From Ancylobacter lacus (lineage in GTDB: Bacteria > Pseudomonadota > Alphaproteobacteria > Rhizobiales > Xanthobacteraceae): a stretch of 64,000 bases of DNA. The stretch is from the NCBI RefSeq assembly GCF_018390635.1, contig NZ_JAHBGE010000044.1, positions 124,001-188,000 of the forward strand, in the 5' to 3' direction. Below, in pieces: positions 18,867 to 27,141 of the stretch. Numbering within the stretch: position 1 is the stretch's first letter; every line of letters starts with the position of its first letter. A program made the position numbers and the translations under genes. The notes beneath the pieces are model-generated. The model was not told the DNA's origin. It was given only the letters and a program-made list of their open reading frames with translations, and did not search any database.

Positions 18867-19268
18867 ATGTACGCCATCGAGGTGCGCGACCACATCATGA
18901 TCGCCCATTCCTTCCGGGGGGCGGTGTTCGGCCCGGCGCAGGCGCTGCACGGCGCGACCTTCGTGGTCGACGTCGCCTTCTTCCGGGAGGAGCTGGACGC
19001 CGACGGCATCGTGGTCGACATCGGCCTCGCCCATGAGGCGCTGAAGGCGGTGCTGGCGCCGCTGAACTACCGCAACCTCGACGAGGTGCCGGCCTTCGCC
19101 GGCCGCAACACCACCACCGAGTTCCTCGCCCGCCACATCTTCGACAGCCTCGCCGCGGCGATCCGTGACGGCCGGCTGGGGGAGGGCGCCCGGGCGATCG
19201 GCCGGCTGCGGGTGAACCTGCACGAAAGCCATGTCGCCCGCGCCTGGTACGAGGCGGAGCTGGATTGA
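18867..19268 (+). CDS. Divergent 6-pyruvoyltetrahydropterin synthase-fold protein
   Basis: A 133-residue member of the PTPS/QueD (T-fold) superfamily. The overall pattern is clear: HSF with His14, the HG motif (His28-Gly29), [13 protein letters not shown], the NTTTEFLA helix and a C-terminal [10 protein letters not shown] with Glu120. Yet key residues differ from active PTPS/QueD: Ala24 replaces the catalytic Cys, Ala30 the third zinc His, and Asn67-Tyr68 the catalytic Asp-His pair. It thus probably catalyses a different reaction or binds a pterin without turnover. AAGGAGAG at 18851-18858 supports ATG 18867. It ends four bases before the glycosyltransferase ATG. Confidence 0.8.
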   Translation: MYAIEVRDHIMIAHSFRGAVFGPAQALHGATFVVDVAFFREELDADGIVVDIGLAHEALKAVLAPLNYRNLDEVPAFAGRNTTTEFLARHIFDSLAAAIRDGRLGEGARAIGRLRVNLHESHVARAWYEAELD

Positions 19269-19272
19269 GCCG

Positions 19273-20319
19273 ATGCGGCGGCTCGCCTTTGCCATTCCCG
19301 GCGATCTCGCCCTCCCCACCGGGGGCTATGGCTATGACCGCCGGCTCATCGCCGGGCTGGCCGGGCTCGGCTGGGAGGTGGAGCACGTCGCCCTGCCGGC
19401 CGGCTATCCCGAGCCGGACGAGGCCGCCCGCGCCGCCACCCGCGAGCGGCTCGCCCGCATCGCCCCCGGCGTGCCGGTGATGGTCGACGGGCTGGCCTTC
19501 GGTGTGATGGCGGAGGAGGCGGCGGTGCTCTCGCGGCTGCGCCCGCTGGTGGCGCTGGTGCACCACCCGCTCGCCCACGAGACCGGGCTGCCGGCCACCC
19601 GCGCCGCCCGGCTGCGGGCGAGCGAGACCGCCGCCCTCGCCCATGCCGCCGCCGTGGTGGTGACGAGCCCGGCCACCGCCGCGGCCCTCGCCGCCGACTT
19701 CGCGGTGCCGCCGGGGCGCATCACCGTGGCGGTGCCGGGCACCGACCGCGCCGCCCCGGCGCGCGGCTCGGGCGGGCCGGGGGTGCGGCTGCTGAGCGTG
19801 GGCTCGCTGCTGCCGCGCAAGGGCCATGGCGATCTCGTCGCGGCGCTGGCCGGCCTCGCCGCGCTGGACTGGAGCCTCGACATCGTCGGCGACGACACGC
19901 TGGACCCCGCCCATGCCGCGCAACTGCGGGCCGGGGTGGCGGCGCGGGGGCTGGGCGCGCGCATCCGGCTGCACGGCGCGCTGCCCCGCGCGGCGCTGGA
20001 GACGTTCTATGACGGGGCCGATCTCTTCGTCCTCGCCTCGCATTATGAAGGCTACGGCATGGCCTATGCCGAGGCGCTGGCCCACGGCCTGCCGGTGGTC
20101 GGCACCACCGGCGGCGCGGTGGCGCAGACGGTGGGGGAGGGCGGCACGCTGGTCGCCCCCGGCGATGTCGCGGCCCTTGCCGGTGTGCTGCGCCGGCTGA
20201 TCGCCGATGCGCCGTTCCGGGCGGAGCGGGCGGCGGCGGCGCGCCGGGCCGGCGCCGCCCTGCCGGACTGGGACCAGACCGCGGCCCGCGTCGCCGCCAC
20301 CCTCGGGAGCCTTTCATGA
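19273..20319 (+). CDS. GT-B glycosyltransferase (GT4-like)
   Basis: A 348-residue retaining-type glycosyltransferase. The N-terminal GDLALPTGGYGYDRRLIAGL strand and glycine-rich loop bind the acceptor side; the C-terminal Rossmann domain starts at LLSVGSLLPRKGH and ends with ASHYEGYGMAYAEALAHG, which holds the E-x7-E donor-site motif. No membrane segment or signal peptide is seen, so it is cytoplasmic or peripheral. It sits between the PTPS-like gene (4-bp gap) and the methyltransferase gene (4-bp overlap). This suggests transfer of a sugar to a pteridine-like product, as bacterial pterin glucosides are known; that assignment is inference. Confidence 0.8.
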   Translation: MRRLAFAIPGDLALPTGGYGYDRRLIAGLAGLGWEVEHVALPAGYPEPDEAARAATRERLARIAPGVPVMVDGLAFGVMAEEAAVLSRLRPLVALVHHPLAHETGLPATRAARLRASETAALAHAAAVVVTSPATAAALAADFAVPPGRITVAVPGTDRAAPARGSGGPGVRLLSVGSLLPRKGHGDLVAALAGLAALDWSLDIVGDDTLDPAHAAQLRAGVAARGLGARIRLHGALPRAALETFYDGADLFVLASHYEGYGMAYAEALAHGLPVVGTTGGAVAQTVGEGGTLVAPGDVAALAGVLRRLIADAPFRAERAAAARRAGAALPDWDQTAARVAATLGSLS

Positions 20320-21131
20320 GTTTTTCCGCCGACTGGCTCGCCCTGCGCGAGCCCGCCGACAACCGTGCCCGCAGCGCCGCGCTGGCGGCGCGGCTGGCGA
20401 TCCGGCTGGGGCTGCGCCGCCCGCTGGTGGTGGTCGATCTCGGCGCCGGCACCGGCGCCAATCTGCGGGCGCTGGCGCCGCATCTGCCGGGGCCGCAGCG
20501 CTGGCGGCTGCTCGACAACGATGCCGGCCTGCTGGAACAGGCGGCGGCCGCCGCCTTCGCCGTGCGCGATGCCACCGGCGGCCCGGTGGAGGTGGAGACC
20601 TGCCTCACCGACCTCGCCGCGCCCGGCTGGGAGGCGCTGGCCGGGGGTGCCGACCTTCTCACCTGCTCGGCCCTGCTGGACCTCGCCGGGCTCGACGTCA
20701 TCGGCCGGATCGCCGCCGCCGCCGCCGGCCGGGCCGCGGTGCTGGCGGTGCTGAGCGTGGACGGGCGCGACGCCATCGCCCCGGAGGACCCGCTCGACGC
20801 CGAGCTGTTCGCCGCCTTCCACGCCCATATGCGCCGGGACAAGGGCCTTGGCCCGGCGCTGGGGTCGCTGGCGCCGGAGGCGCTGGCCGGCCGGCTGGAG
20901 CGCGCCGGCTACGGCGTCGTCACCGCCCGCTCCGACTGGCAGATCGACGCCGCGCGCGAGCCGGCCCTCGCCCGGGAGCTGCTCACCGGCTGGGTCGCGG
21001 CGGTGCGGGAGACGGGGCGCATCGACCCGGCCGCGCTGGATGGGTGGGCATCGCGGCGGCTGGCCGCGGCCGCCGCCGGCTCACTCCACCTGCGGGTCGG
21101 CCATCTCGACCTGCTGGCGCTGCCCGGCTGA
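20316..21131 (+). CDS. Class I SAM-dependent methyltransferase
   Basis: A 271-residue methyltransferase with the Rossmann-fold motif I VVDLGAGTGANLRAL at about 38-52, an acidic motif II (LLDNDAGLLEQA) that binds the ribose, and motif IV-like DLLTCSALLDLAG. The C-terminal half (EALAGRLERAGYGVVTA) covers the substrate side. It overlaps the glycosyltransferase stop (ATGA), so it belongs to the same operon. Its 3' end overlaps the convergent RibD-like gene by 51 bp. Methyl acceptor unknown. Confidence 0.8.
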   Translation: MSFSADWLALREPADNRARSAALAARLAIRLGLRRPLVVVDLGAGTGANLRALAPHLPGPQRWRLLDNDAGLLEQAAAAAFAVRDATGGPVEVETCLTDLAAPGWEALAGGADLLTCSALLDLAGLDVIGRIAAAAAGRAAVLAVLSVDGRDAIAPEDPLDAELFAAFHAHMRRDKGLGPALGSLAPEALAGRLERAGYGVVTARSDWQIDAAREPALARELLTGWVAAVRETGRIDPAALDGWASRRLAAAAAGSLHLRVGHLDLLALPG

Positions 21132-21968
21132 GCCGGCGTCGGAGAAGTCGCAGTCGAACAGCACGTCGCCGCCCAGCGCGTAGATGCGGGTGGGCGGGCG
21201 GTCGCAGTCGGACAGCCGGCGCGGCCGCTTCAGGCTGAAGCCGGTCGGCCCGTCGCCGAGCAGCACCGGGGCGACGATGAGGTGCAGCCGGTCGAGCGCC
21301 CCGGCGTCGATGAAGCGCGACACGGTCTCGGCCCCGCCCTCGATGAGCTGCCGCCGCAGCCCGGCGGCGTGCAGCGCCGCGACCAGATCGGCGGGGGCGA
21401 AGCCGTCCGCGTCCTCCCGCACCCGCAGCACCTCCACCCCCGGCGCATGCGCCACCCGGGCGCCGGCGCCCACCACCACCACCCGCCGCGCGCCGTCGGC
21501 GCGGAACAGCCGGAGCGTCGGCGGAACCCGGCCGCGACGGTCGATCACCACCCGCGCCGGGTTGTCGCCCTCGACATGGCGGACGTCGAGGCCGGGGTCA
21601 TCGGCGATGGCGGTGGAGGCGCCGATCACCACCGCATCCACCAGCGCCCGCAGCCGGTGCAGGTGGGTGAGGCCGCGGCGACCGTTGATGTAGCGGGATT
21701 CGCCGAGCCCGTCGGCGATGCGCCCGTCCAGCGACTGGCCGAGCTGCGCCACCACGAAGGGGCGCGCCGGGTCGCTGTGCAGCAGCGGGGCGAACAGCGT
21801 GTCGGGCGGGATCGCGATGGCAGGCCGTGCGGCGCGGCCGGGGGCGCCGACCGGCGGCAGGCCGGGCTCCCCATCGGAAAGCTCGCGCGCCGCGCGCCGG
21901 GCGCCCAGCAGGGCGCGCCAGGCCTCGGTGCTCTCGTCGCGGGCGCTTCGGTCGACGTCAAACGGCAT
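21081..21968 (-). CDS. Stand-alone RibD C-terminal-type reductase
   Basis: A 295-residue protein carrying the riboflavin-specific reductase/dihydrofolate-reductase-like domain (RibD_C) from about residue 75: FVVAQLGQSLDGRIA, YINGRRGLTHLHRLRAL, VIGASTAIADDP, then LIEGGAETVSRFIDAG and APVLLGDG. The zinc deaminase half of RibD (HAE, PCxxC) is absent; instead there is an unrelated 70-residue N-terminal region. It therefore probably reduces a pteridine or pyrimidine intermediate rather than serving in riboflavin synthesis. It converges on the PTPS-like/glycosyltransferase/methyltransferase group. Start ATG 21968 has a GGGGA upstream; ATG 21989 is possible. Confidence 0.8.
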   Translation of the reverse strand: MPFDVDRSARDESTEAWRALLGARRAARELSDGEPGLPPVGAPGRAARPAIAIPPDTLFAPLLHSDPARPFVVAQLGQSLDGRIADGLGESRYINGRRGLTHLHRLRALVDAVVIGASTAIADDPGLDVRHVEGDNPARVVIDRRGRVPPTLRLFRADGARRVVVVGAGARVAHAPGVEVLRVREDADGFAPADLVAALHAAGLRRQLIEGGAETVSRFIDAGALDRLHLIVAPVLLGDGPTGFSLKRPRRLSDCDRPPTRIYALGGDVLFDCDFSDAGSAGQRQQVEMADPQVE

Positions 21969-22203
21969 GTCGGTCCCCGGTGGTGGCATCGGGCGGCGAT
22001 TGTCGGGTCGGCCTCGGCGTGGTCTGATCTGGAATCGTTATACGGTCCGGTCGCGCGGCGCTCCACCATGGGTGGCGTGCCGTTCCGGTAAGCTTCCCGT
22101 GATCGGGGGGCCGCCGCCGCGACCGGCGGCGTAGAAGGCAGGCGGCGCCGCAATGGCCGCTCCGCGCGGCGCGGGCGCCGCGCCAGCCGGGAGGAACGTC
22201 GCC

Positions 22204-22833
22204 ATGGCTCGCACCGAGAAGACCCGGATTGAGAAGGCCCGCCCTCAACGGCCCGGCACCGCCGGCGCCCGCGCCGGCAAGGGACCGCACCCGCCGCCCG
22301 GCGCGGAGCCGGCGCGCTACGCCCGTCCGGCCCGGCTGCTGCACTGGGTGATGGCGGTTTTCGTCGTCGGCCTCATACCGGCCGGGCTGATCATGGCGAA
22401 CATGGACAGCGGCCCGCTGCAGGACCGGCTGTTCGTGCTGCACGAATCCTTCGGGGCGCTGGTTCTCGTTCTGGCGCTGGTGCGGCTCGGCTATCGGCTG
22501 CGCCACCCGCCGCCGCCCCTGCCGCCGGAGGTGCCGGCGTGGCAGCGCCGCGCGGCGGGCGCGGTGCATGCGCTCATCTATGCCGCGCTCATCGCCATGC
22601 CGCTGACCGGCTGGGCCGGCACCCATGCCTTCGGCGCGCCGGTGACGATCTTCTGGCTGTTCGACCTGCCGGCCTTCATCGGCAAGGACGAGGCGCTGGC
22701 CGGCCGGCTGTTCAGCCTGCACCTCGCGCTCGGCCTCGCTCTGGGCGGGCTGGTGGTGCTCCACGCCGGGGCGGCGCTGGGCCACCGTTTCCTGCGGCGC
22801 GACACGGTGCTGGCGCGGATGTGGCCACCCTGA
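22204..22833 (+). CDS. Cytochrome b561-family protein
   Basis: A 209-residue inner-membrane di-haem b cytochrome. After a basic, Pro-rich cytoplasmic N-terminus of about 55 residues, four membrane helices follow, with haem-ligand candidates in RLLHWVMAV, VLHESFGAL, LHLALGLAL and LHAGAALGHRF. Such proteins pass electrons from quinol to periplasmic acceptors. GGGAGGAA precedes ATG 22204, which is favoured over an upstream in-frame ATG at 22153. No partner gene (such as a YceI-type periplasmic protein) is adjacent. Confidence 0.88.
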   Translation: MARTEKTRIEKARPQRPGTAGARAGKGPHPPPGAEPARYARPARLLHWVMAVFVVGLIPAGLIMANMDSGPLQDRLFVLHESFGALVLVLALVRLGYRLRHPPPPLPPEVPAWQRRAAGAVHALIYAALIAMPLTGWAGTHAFGAPVTIFWLFDLPAFIGKDEALAGRLFSLHLALGLALGGLVVLHAGAALGHRFLRRDTVLARMWPP

Positions 22834-22906
22834 GCCGGGCGGGATGCAGGGCGGGAGGGTCCACGGCCCGCCCGCCCCAGGCGCCCGCCTTCCGGCGCGG
22901 TGGGCC

Positions 22907-23779
22907 TCAGCCATTGACCACGGTGCCGCCATTGGGGTGCATCACCTGCCCGGTGATGTAGGAGGCCTCCTCGCTGGCGAGGAAGACGTGGCAGGAGGCG
23001 ACCTCGTTGGGCTGGCCGGGCCGCTGCATCGGCGCGCCGGAGCCGTGCCGGGCGGTGTGCTCGGCGTCGAAGGAGGCGGGGATCAGCGGCGTCCAGATCG
23101 GGCCCGGCGCCACCGCGTTCACCCGGATGCGCCGTTCCACCAGCGCCTGCGACAGCGCGCGGGTGAAGGCGACGATGGCCCCGCGGGTCGCGGAATAGTC
23201 GATCAGCGTCTTGTTGCCCTTGTAGGCGGTCACCGAGGTGGTGTTCACGATGGCGCTGCCTTCCGGCATGTGCCGAAGCGCCATCTTGGTGAGGTAGAAA
23301 TAGCCGAACACATTGGTGCGGAAGGTCCGTTCCAGTTGTTCCGCTGGAATTTCCAGCGGCTCCTCGACGACGTGCTGCTCGGCGGCGTTGTTGACGAGGA
23401 TGTCGAGCCGGCCGAACTGGGCGATCACCTTCCGCACGATCTCGGCGCAGAAGGATTCCGAGCCGATGTCGCCGGCAAGGCTCATGGCGCGGCGGCCTTC
23501 CGCCTCGATCAGCGCCAGGGTCCTGGCGGCGTCCTCGTGCTCGTCGAGATAGACGATGGCGACGTCCGCGCCCTCGCGCGCCATGCCGACCGCGACCGCC
23601 CGGCCGATGCCGCTGTCCCCGCCGGAGATCAGCGCGACCTTGCCTTTCAGCCGGTCGGCGCCGGGAAAGCGGGGCATGTACTCCGGCGCCGGCTGCATCT
23701 CGGCCTCGATGCCCGGCTGGTGGTCCTGCTTCTGCGGGGGAATCGTCTCCGGCGTCAGAACGGGGGTGTGCTCGTTCAT
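22907..23779 (-). CDS. SDR oxidoreductase of the YghA/general-stress-protein-39 group
   Basis: A 290-residue classical short-chain dehydrogenase with the long N-terminal extension typical of the YghA/GSP39 group (PGIEAEMQPAPEY). SGGDSGIGRAVA is the cofactor loop, LVNNAAEQ the NNA motif, and NTTSVTAY gives the catalytic Ser182. The active-site Tyr195 is present, but the usual lysine of YxxxK is Arg199 (YSATR). AAVAPGPIWTPL-like and NGGTVVNG segments complete the family. An EcfG-like stress promoter lies upstream at 23816-23840. Substrate unknown; aldehyde or sugar alcohol substrates are suggested for homologues. Confidence 0.88.
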   Translation of the reverse strand: MNEHTPVLTPETIPPQKQDHQPGIEAEMQPAPEYMPRFPGADRLKGKVALISGGDSGIGRAVAVGMAREGADVAIVYLDEHEDAARTLALIEAEGRRAMSLAGDIGSESFCAEIVRKVIAQFGRLDILVNNAAEQHVVEEPLEIPAEQLERTFRTNVFGYFYLTKMALRHMPEGSAIVNTTSVTAYKGNKTLIDYSATRGAIVAFTRALSQALVERRIRVNAVAPGPIWTPLIPASFDAEHTARHGSGAPMQRPGQPNEVASCHVFLASEEASYITGQVMHPNGGTVVNG

Positions 23780-23815
23780 GGAAGGCTCCTGCGATGTCGG
23801 GGTGTCATCGGAGCC

Positions 23816-23840
23816 AACTCGCGCCCCTGCGGCAGGTTCC
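23816..23840 (-). promoter_or_regulatory. EcfG-like stress promoter of the SDR gene
   Basis: On the minus strand GGAAC (23840-23836) is followed after 16 bp by AGTT (23819-23816), close to the EcfG consensus GGAAC-N16-CGTT. The inferred start lies about 30 bp upstream of the SDR start codon. Homologous SDR genes are known general-stress genes, which fits. Confidence 0.5.
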
Positions 23841-23949
23841 GGCCGTGCGATCCGGCTATTCGCGGCGGTGGTAAGCCGGGGATGGATTGAGATCAGCCGG
23901 CAAAATGGCGAAGATGCCGCCCCCGCGCGGTTCCCACCAGAGTGTGTGC

Positions 23950-24939
23950 ATGCTGTCCCGCCTGCTGAGCCACCCGGTCCGGTTCATCCTCGGCACCGTG
24001 CTGGCGCTGTTCGTGCTGTACGAGATCGGCGTCCAGATCTTCGCCTATACCGGCGACGCCTATGTCGACAGCGACATCGTGGTGCTGGCCTCGCAGATCG
24101 AGGGGCCGATCGCGCGCCTCGCGGTGCAGAACAACGCGGAGGTGAAGGCGGGCGACCTGCTGTTCGAGGTGGAGGCGACGCCGTTCCGCCTGCGCGTCCA
24201 GCAGACCGAGGCGGCGCTGTCGCAGGCCCGCTCGAACCTCGCCCTCGCCACGGATGAGGTGGCGGCGGCGCGGGCCACCCTGCAGGCGGCGCAGGCGGTG
24301 CAGACCAACGCCACCGAGGAGATGAACCGCACCCGCACCCTCTCCGGCGAGGGCTTCTCCTCCCAGGCCTCGCTCGACGAGGCCTCCAAGGACCTCGCCA
24401 AGGCCAGCGCCGACGTCATGGTGACGCAGGCCGGGCTCAATGTCGCCAGCCGCCGGGTCGCGGTGGCGGAAGCCGATGTGGTGTCGGCGCAGGCGGCGCT
24501 CGACCGCGCGCAGTACGACCTCACCAAGACGCAGGTGCGGGCGCCCGATGCCGGCCGGGTCGCGCCCTTCACCCTGCGCCAGGGCGACTACCTGCAGGTC
24601 GGCACCAAGGTGCTGGCCATCGTCACGGAGAAGCGGCTGCGGGTGGTCGCCAATGTGGCCGAGCGTCATCTCGGCCATGTCGCGCTCGGCCAGCGCGCCT
24701 TCGTCACGCTCGGCACCGACCCGTGGGTGCTGCACCGCGGCCGCGTCACCGGCATCGCCGCCGGCATCGCCCGCTCGCCCGACGCGCCGGACATCGTGCC
24801 CTATGTCGCCCCGACCACCGACTGGGTGCGCCTGCCGCGCCGCTTCCCGGTGGAGATCACGCTCGACGACTGGCCGGCGGGCCGCGCCCATTACACCGGC
24901 GCGGATGCCCGCGTCCTGATCTGGTTCCGGGCGCCGTGA
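23950..24939 (+). CDS. HlyD-family periplasmic adaptor subunit
   Basis: A 329-residue membrane-fusion protein of the EmrA/AaeA type. One N-terminal membrane anchor (residues about 10-30) is followed by the lipoyl-like half-motif YVDSDIVVLASQIEGPI, a long alpha-hairpin/coiled coil (about 85-190, rich in Ala, Glu and Gln), then the second lipoyl half VRAPDAGRVAPFTLRQGDY and a beta-barrel. It bridges an inner-membrane pump to the outside. The next gene starts in its stop codon. ATG 23950 is chosen because the anchor then starts at once; ATG 23905 is an alternative. Confidence 0.82.
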   Translation: MLSRLLSHPVRFILGTVLALFVLYEIGVQIFAYTGDAYVDSDIVVLASQIEGPIARLAVQNNAEVKAGDLLFEVEATPFRLRVQQTEAALSQARSNLALATDEVAAARATLQAAQAVQTNATEEMNRTRTLSGEGFSSQASLDEASKDLAKASADVMVTQAGLNVASRRVAVAEADVVSAQAALDRAQYDLTKTQVRAPDAGRVAPFTLRQGDYLQVGTKVLAIVTEKRLRVVANVAERHLGHVALGQRAFVTLGTDPWVLHRGRVTGIAAGIARSPDAPDIVPYVAPTTDWVRLPRRFPVEITLDDWPAGRAHYTGADARVLIWFRAP

Positions 24940-25934
24940 CCGACATCGACCGCCAGGCGCTCGCCACCGCGCTGGGGGTTCTGGCGGCGGTGCACATCGC
25001 GCTGGTGCTGGGGCTGCAGCAGCCCTACTGGGCGGCGCTGAGCGTGCTCATCATCTCCAATGTCGACCGCACCGCGCTGTTCACCAAGGGCGTGCTGCGC
25101 GTGGCCGGCACGCTGTTCGGGGTCGGCGCCGGCTATGTCGTGGCGATGCGGGTGGAGGGGCTGCCGGTCATCCAGGCGGTGCTGCTGATGATGGCGGCGG
25201 GGCTCGGCACCTATGCCCGGCAGCGCAGCGCCTATGCCTATGCGTGGTTCTACGGCGCGCTGAGCTTCATGCTGGTGCTGCTGTCCAGCATGACGGAGCC
25301 GGCGCAGCTCTACGACTTCATGGTGTATCGCTGCTCGGAAATCGTGATCGGCGTCGTCGCGGCGACGGTGGCGAACTGGGCGCTCGGCCCGCGTCCGGGC
25401 GAACTGCCGGCGGGGGTGGCGGCGGCGCCGTCCGCCGTGACGCCGGAGGAGGCCGCCCGCCACGCGCTGGCGGCCTCGGTCGGGGCGCTGTGCATCGTGC
25501 TGGCCTGGGTGGAGTTCGACCTGCCGCAGCTCATCCAGGTGCTGATCTCCAGCCTGATCGTGGTGGACATCAACGTCGCGGCCACCCGCCATCGCGGCTT
25601 CCAGCGCATCGCCGGCTGCCTCATCGGCGGGGCCGCCGGCCTGTCGGTCATCGTCATCGACGCGGTCGACCAGTTGTGGTGGACGGTGATGCTGTTCGTC
25701 GGCGTGCTGCTCTGCGCCCGGGTCCATCTCGGCCGCACGCCCTATGCCTATGTCGGCACCCAGGCGGCGATCGCCTTCCTCGTCACGCTGGTGGATGTCG
25801 GGCCGCCCGGCAGCATCATGCCGCCGCTCGACCGGCTGGTCGGCATCGTGCTCGGCGTGTCGCTGATGATGCTGGTGGTGTGGGCGCTGAACCCGCCCCG
25901 TCCGCTGCCGGCGGCGGCCGGGCCGGCGGGCTGA
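24936..25934 (+). CDS. FUSC-family inner-membrane efflux protein (AaeB-like)
   Basis: A 332-residue protein of the fusaric-acid-resistance/aromatic-acid exporter group. Two sets of hydrophobic segments are seen (about 5-130 and 190-320), with the family's QQPYWAALSVLIISN near the start and a repeat of the same topology in the second half. It starts at GTG 24936, overlapping the adaptor stop (GTGA). It lacks the large soluble domain of full-length AaeB (about 650 residues), so it is a short, half-size member. The substrate is probably an aromatic or other weak acid. Confidence 0.78.
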   Translation: MTDIDRQALATALGVLAAVHIALVLGLQQPYWAALSVLIISNVDRTALFTKGVLRVAGTLFGVGAGYVVAMRVEGLPVIQAVLLMMAAGLGTYARQRSAYAYAWFYGALSFMLVLLSSMTEPAQLYDFMVYRCSEIVIGVVAATVANWALGPRPGELPAGVAAAPSAVTPEEAARHALAASVGALCIVLAWVEFDLPQLIQVLISSLIVVDINVAATRHRGFQRIAGCLIGGAAGLSVIVIDAVDQLWWTVMLFVGVLLCARVHLGRTPYAYVGTQAAIAFLVTLVDVGPPGSIMPPLDRLVGIVLGVSLMMLVVWALNPPRPLPAAAGPAG

Positions 25935-25965
25935 CGGGGCGCGGCCGGCCGGTTCGCGCCGGGCC

Positions 25966-26949
25966 TCAGTGCAGCAGGCCGCGGCCGCGCAGATAGGTCT
26001 CCGCCACCGCGCGCGGCTCGCGGTTCTCGAACTGGACCTGCGCGTTCAGCGCCTGCAGCGCGTCCTGCGACAGCCCCTCGAAGGCGGGCGCCAGCAGCTC
26101 CGGCAGGCCGGGGCGGGCGGCCAGCACCTCGGCGCGGGTCACCGGCGCGGGCTGGTAGACCGGCTGCACCGCGCGGGTGTCGCGCAGCAGCTTCAGCCCC
26201 ATCGCGGCGATGCCGCCGTCGGTGCCGTAGACCATGGCGGCGTTGACGCCGTATTTGCCGACCGCAGCGGCGCGGATGGTCTCGGCGGTGTCGCCGCCCG
26301 AGACGATCATGATCTGGCGCTGGCTGAGGGTGAAGCCATAGGCTTTCTCGAAGGCGGGCAGCGCCAGCGGGTTCATGAGGAACTCGTTGGAGGCGGCGAG
26401 CTTCACCTTGCCGCCGGTCTTCACCCAGCGGGCGAAGTCCTCCAGCGTGGGGTCGCGGTTGGAGCCGGCGATCTCCCGCCGCACCGCGATCGCCCAGGCG
26501 TTGCTGGCCGGGGCCGGGGTGAGCCAGACCACGCCCTGCGGCCCGTCCAGCTCCCGCGCCCGGGCCAGCGCCGTCGCCGGCGCCTTCCAGGCGGGGTCGG
26601 CCGGGACGGCGTGGAACAGCCCGGCATTGCCGGTATATTCGGGATAGATGTCGATCCGCCCGGCCATCAGCGCGGCGCGGATGTCGAGCGTGGTGCCGTA
26701 GCCGATGCGGTAGCTCACCGGCACCCCGCCCTGCTCCAGCAGCAGCCCGATCATGTGGCCGAGGATCGCGCCCTCGGTGTCCGGCTTGGAGGCGACGACG
26801 ACGGTCGTGCCGGCAGCCTGCGCCGTGCCGGGCGGCGTGCCGTCCCCGGCCCGCGCGCGGCCCATGCCCAGCATCACCAGCCCGCCCAACAACCCGCCGA
26901 GCAGCAGCGCCGCGGCGGCCTTCGCGAGTCGACCGCCCCACCGGCTCAT
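25966..26949 (-). CDS. Glycine betaine/quaternary amine ABC substrate-binding protein
   Basis: A 327-residue periplasmic binding protein of the OpuAC/OsmF type. A signal peptide with a long hydrophobic core occupies residues 9-30. The mature domain starts VVVASKPDTEGAILGHMIG and carries the family marker IDIYPEYTGNAG, and a later GVNAAMVYGTDGGIAA. Ligand is likely a quaternary amine or related osmolyte. No permease or ATPase gene is adjacent, so it is an orphan here. Given methylated-amine genes 20 kb away, a role in uptake of such compounds is possible but unsupported. Confidence 0.82.
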   Translation of the reverse strand: MSRWGGRLAKAAAALLLGGLLGGLVMLGMGRARAGDGTPPGTAQAAGTTVVVASKPDTEGAILGHMIGLLLEQGGVPVSYRIGYGTTLDIRAALMAGRIDIYPEYTGNAGLFHAVPADPAWKAPATALARARELDGPQGVVWLTPAPASNAWAIAVRREIAGSNRDPTLEDFARWVKTGGKVKLAASNEFLMNPLALPAFEKAYGFTLSQRQIMIVSGGDTAETIRAAAVGKYGVNAAMVYGTDGGIAAMGLKLLRDTRAVQPVYQPAPVTRAEVLAARPGLPELLAPAFEGLSQDALQALNAQVQFENREPRAVAETYLRGRGLLH

Positions 26950-27043
26950 CGTTCGTTCCTGCCCCGCGCGGAGGCTAGCACGGCCGCGGCGCGCAACCGC
27001 CCTACCAGGGTGCTGCGGGCCTCACGCCGGGGGGTTGAAAACG

Positions 27044-27079
27044 CCGCCGGCCGCCACGCGCGAGGCGGGCGGCCGGCGG
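27044..27079 (-). terminator. Hairpin downstream of the RND operon
   Basis: A perfect 12-bp inverted repeat, CCGCCGGCCGCC (27044-27055) with GGCGGCCGGCGG (27068-27079), lies 63 bp after the RND transporter stop. There is no T-run. It is the only notable structure in the 192-bp gap and may end the efflux operon transcript. Confidence 0.4.
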
Positions 27080-27141
27080 GTCGGCAAAGGGTGGCTCGGC
27101 GTGGATGTGGGGGCGGGAATCCACGCCGAGCCGAGGCAGGC

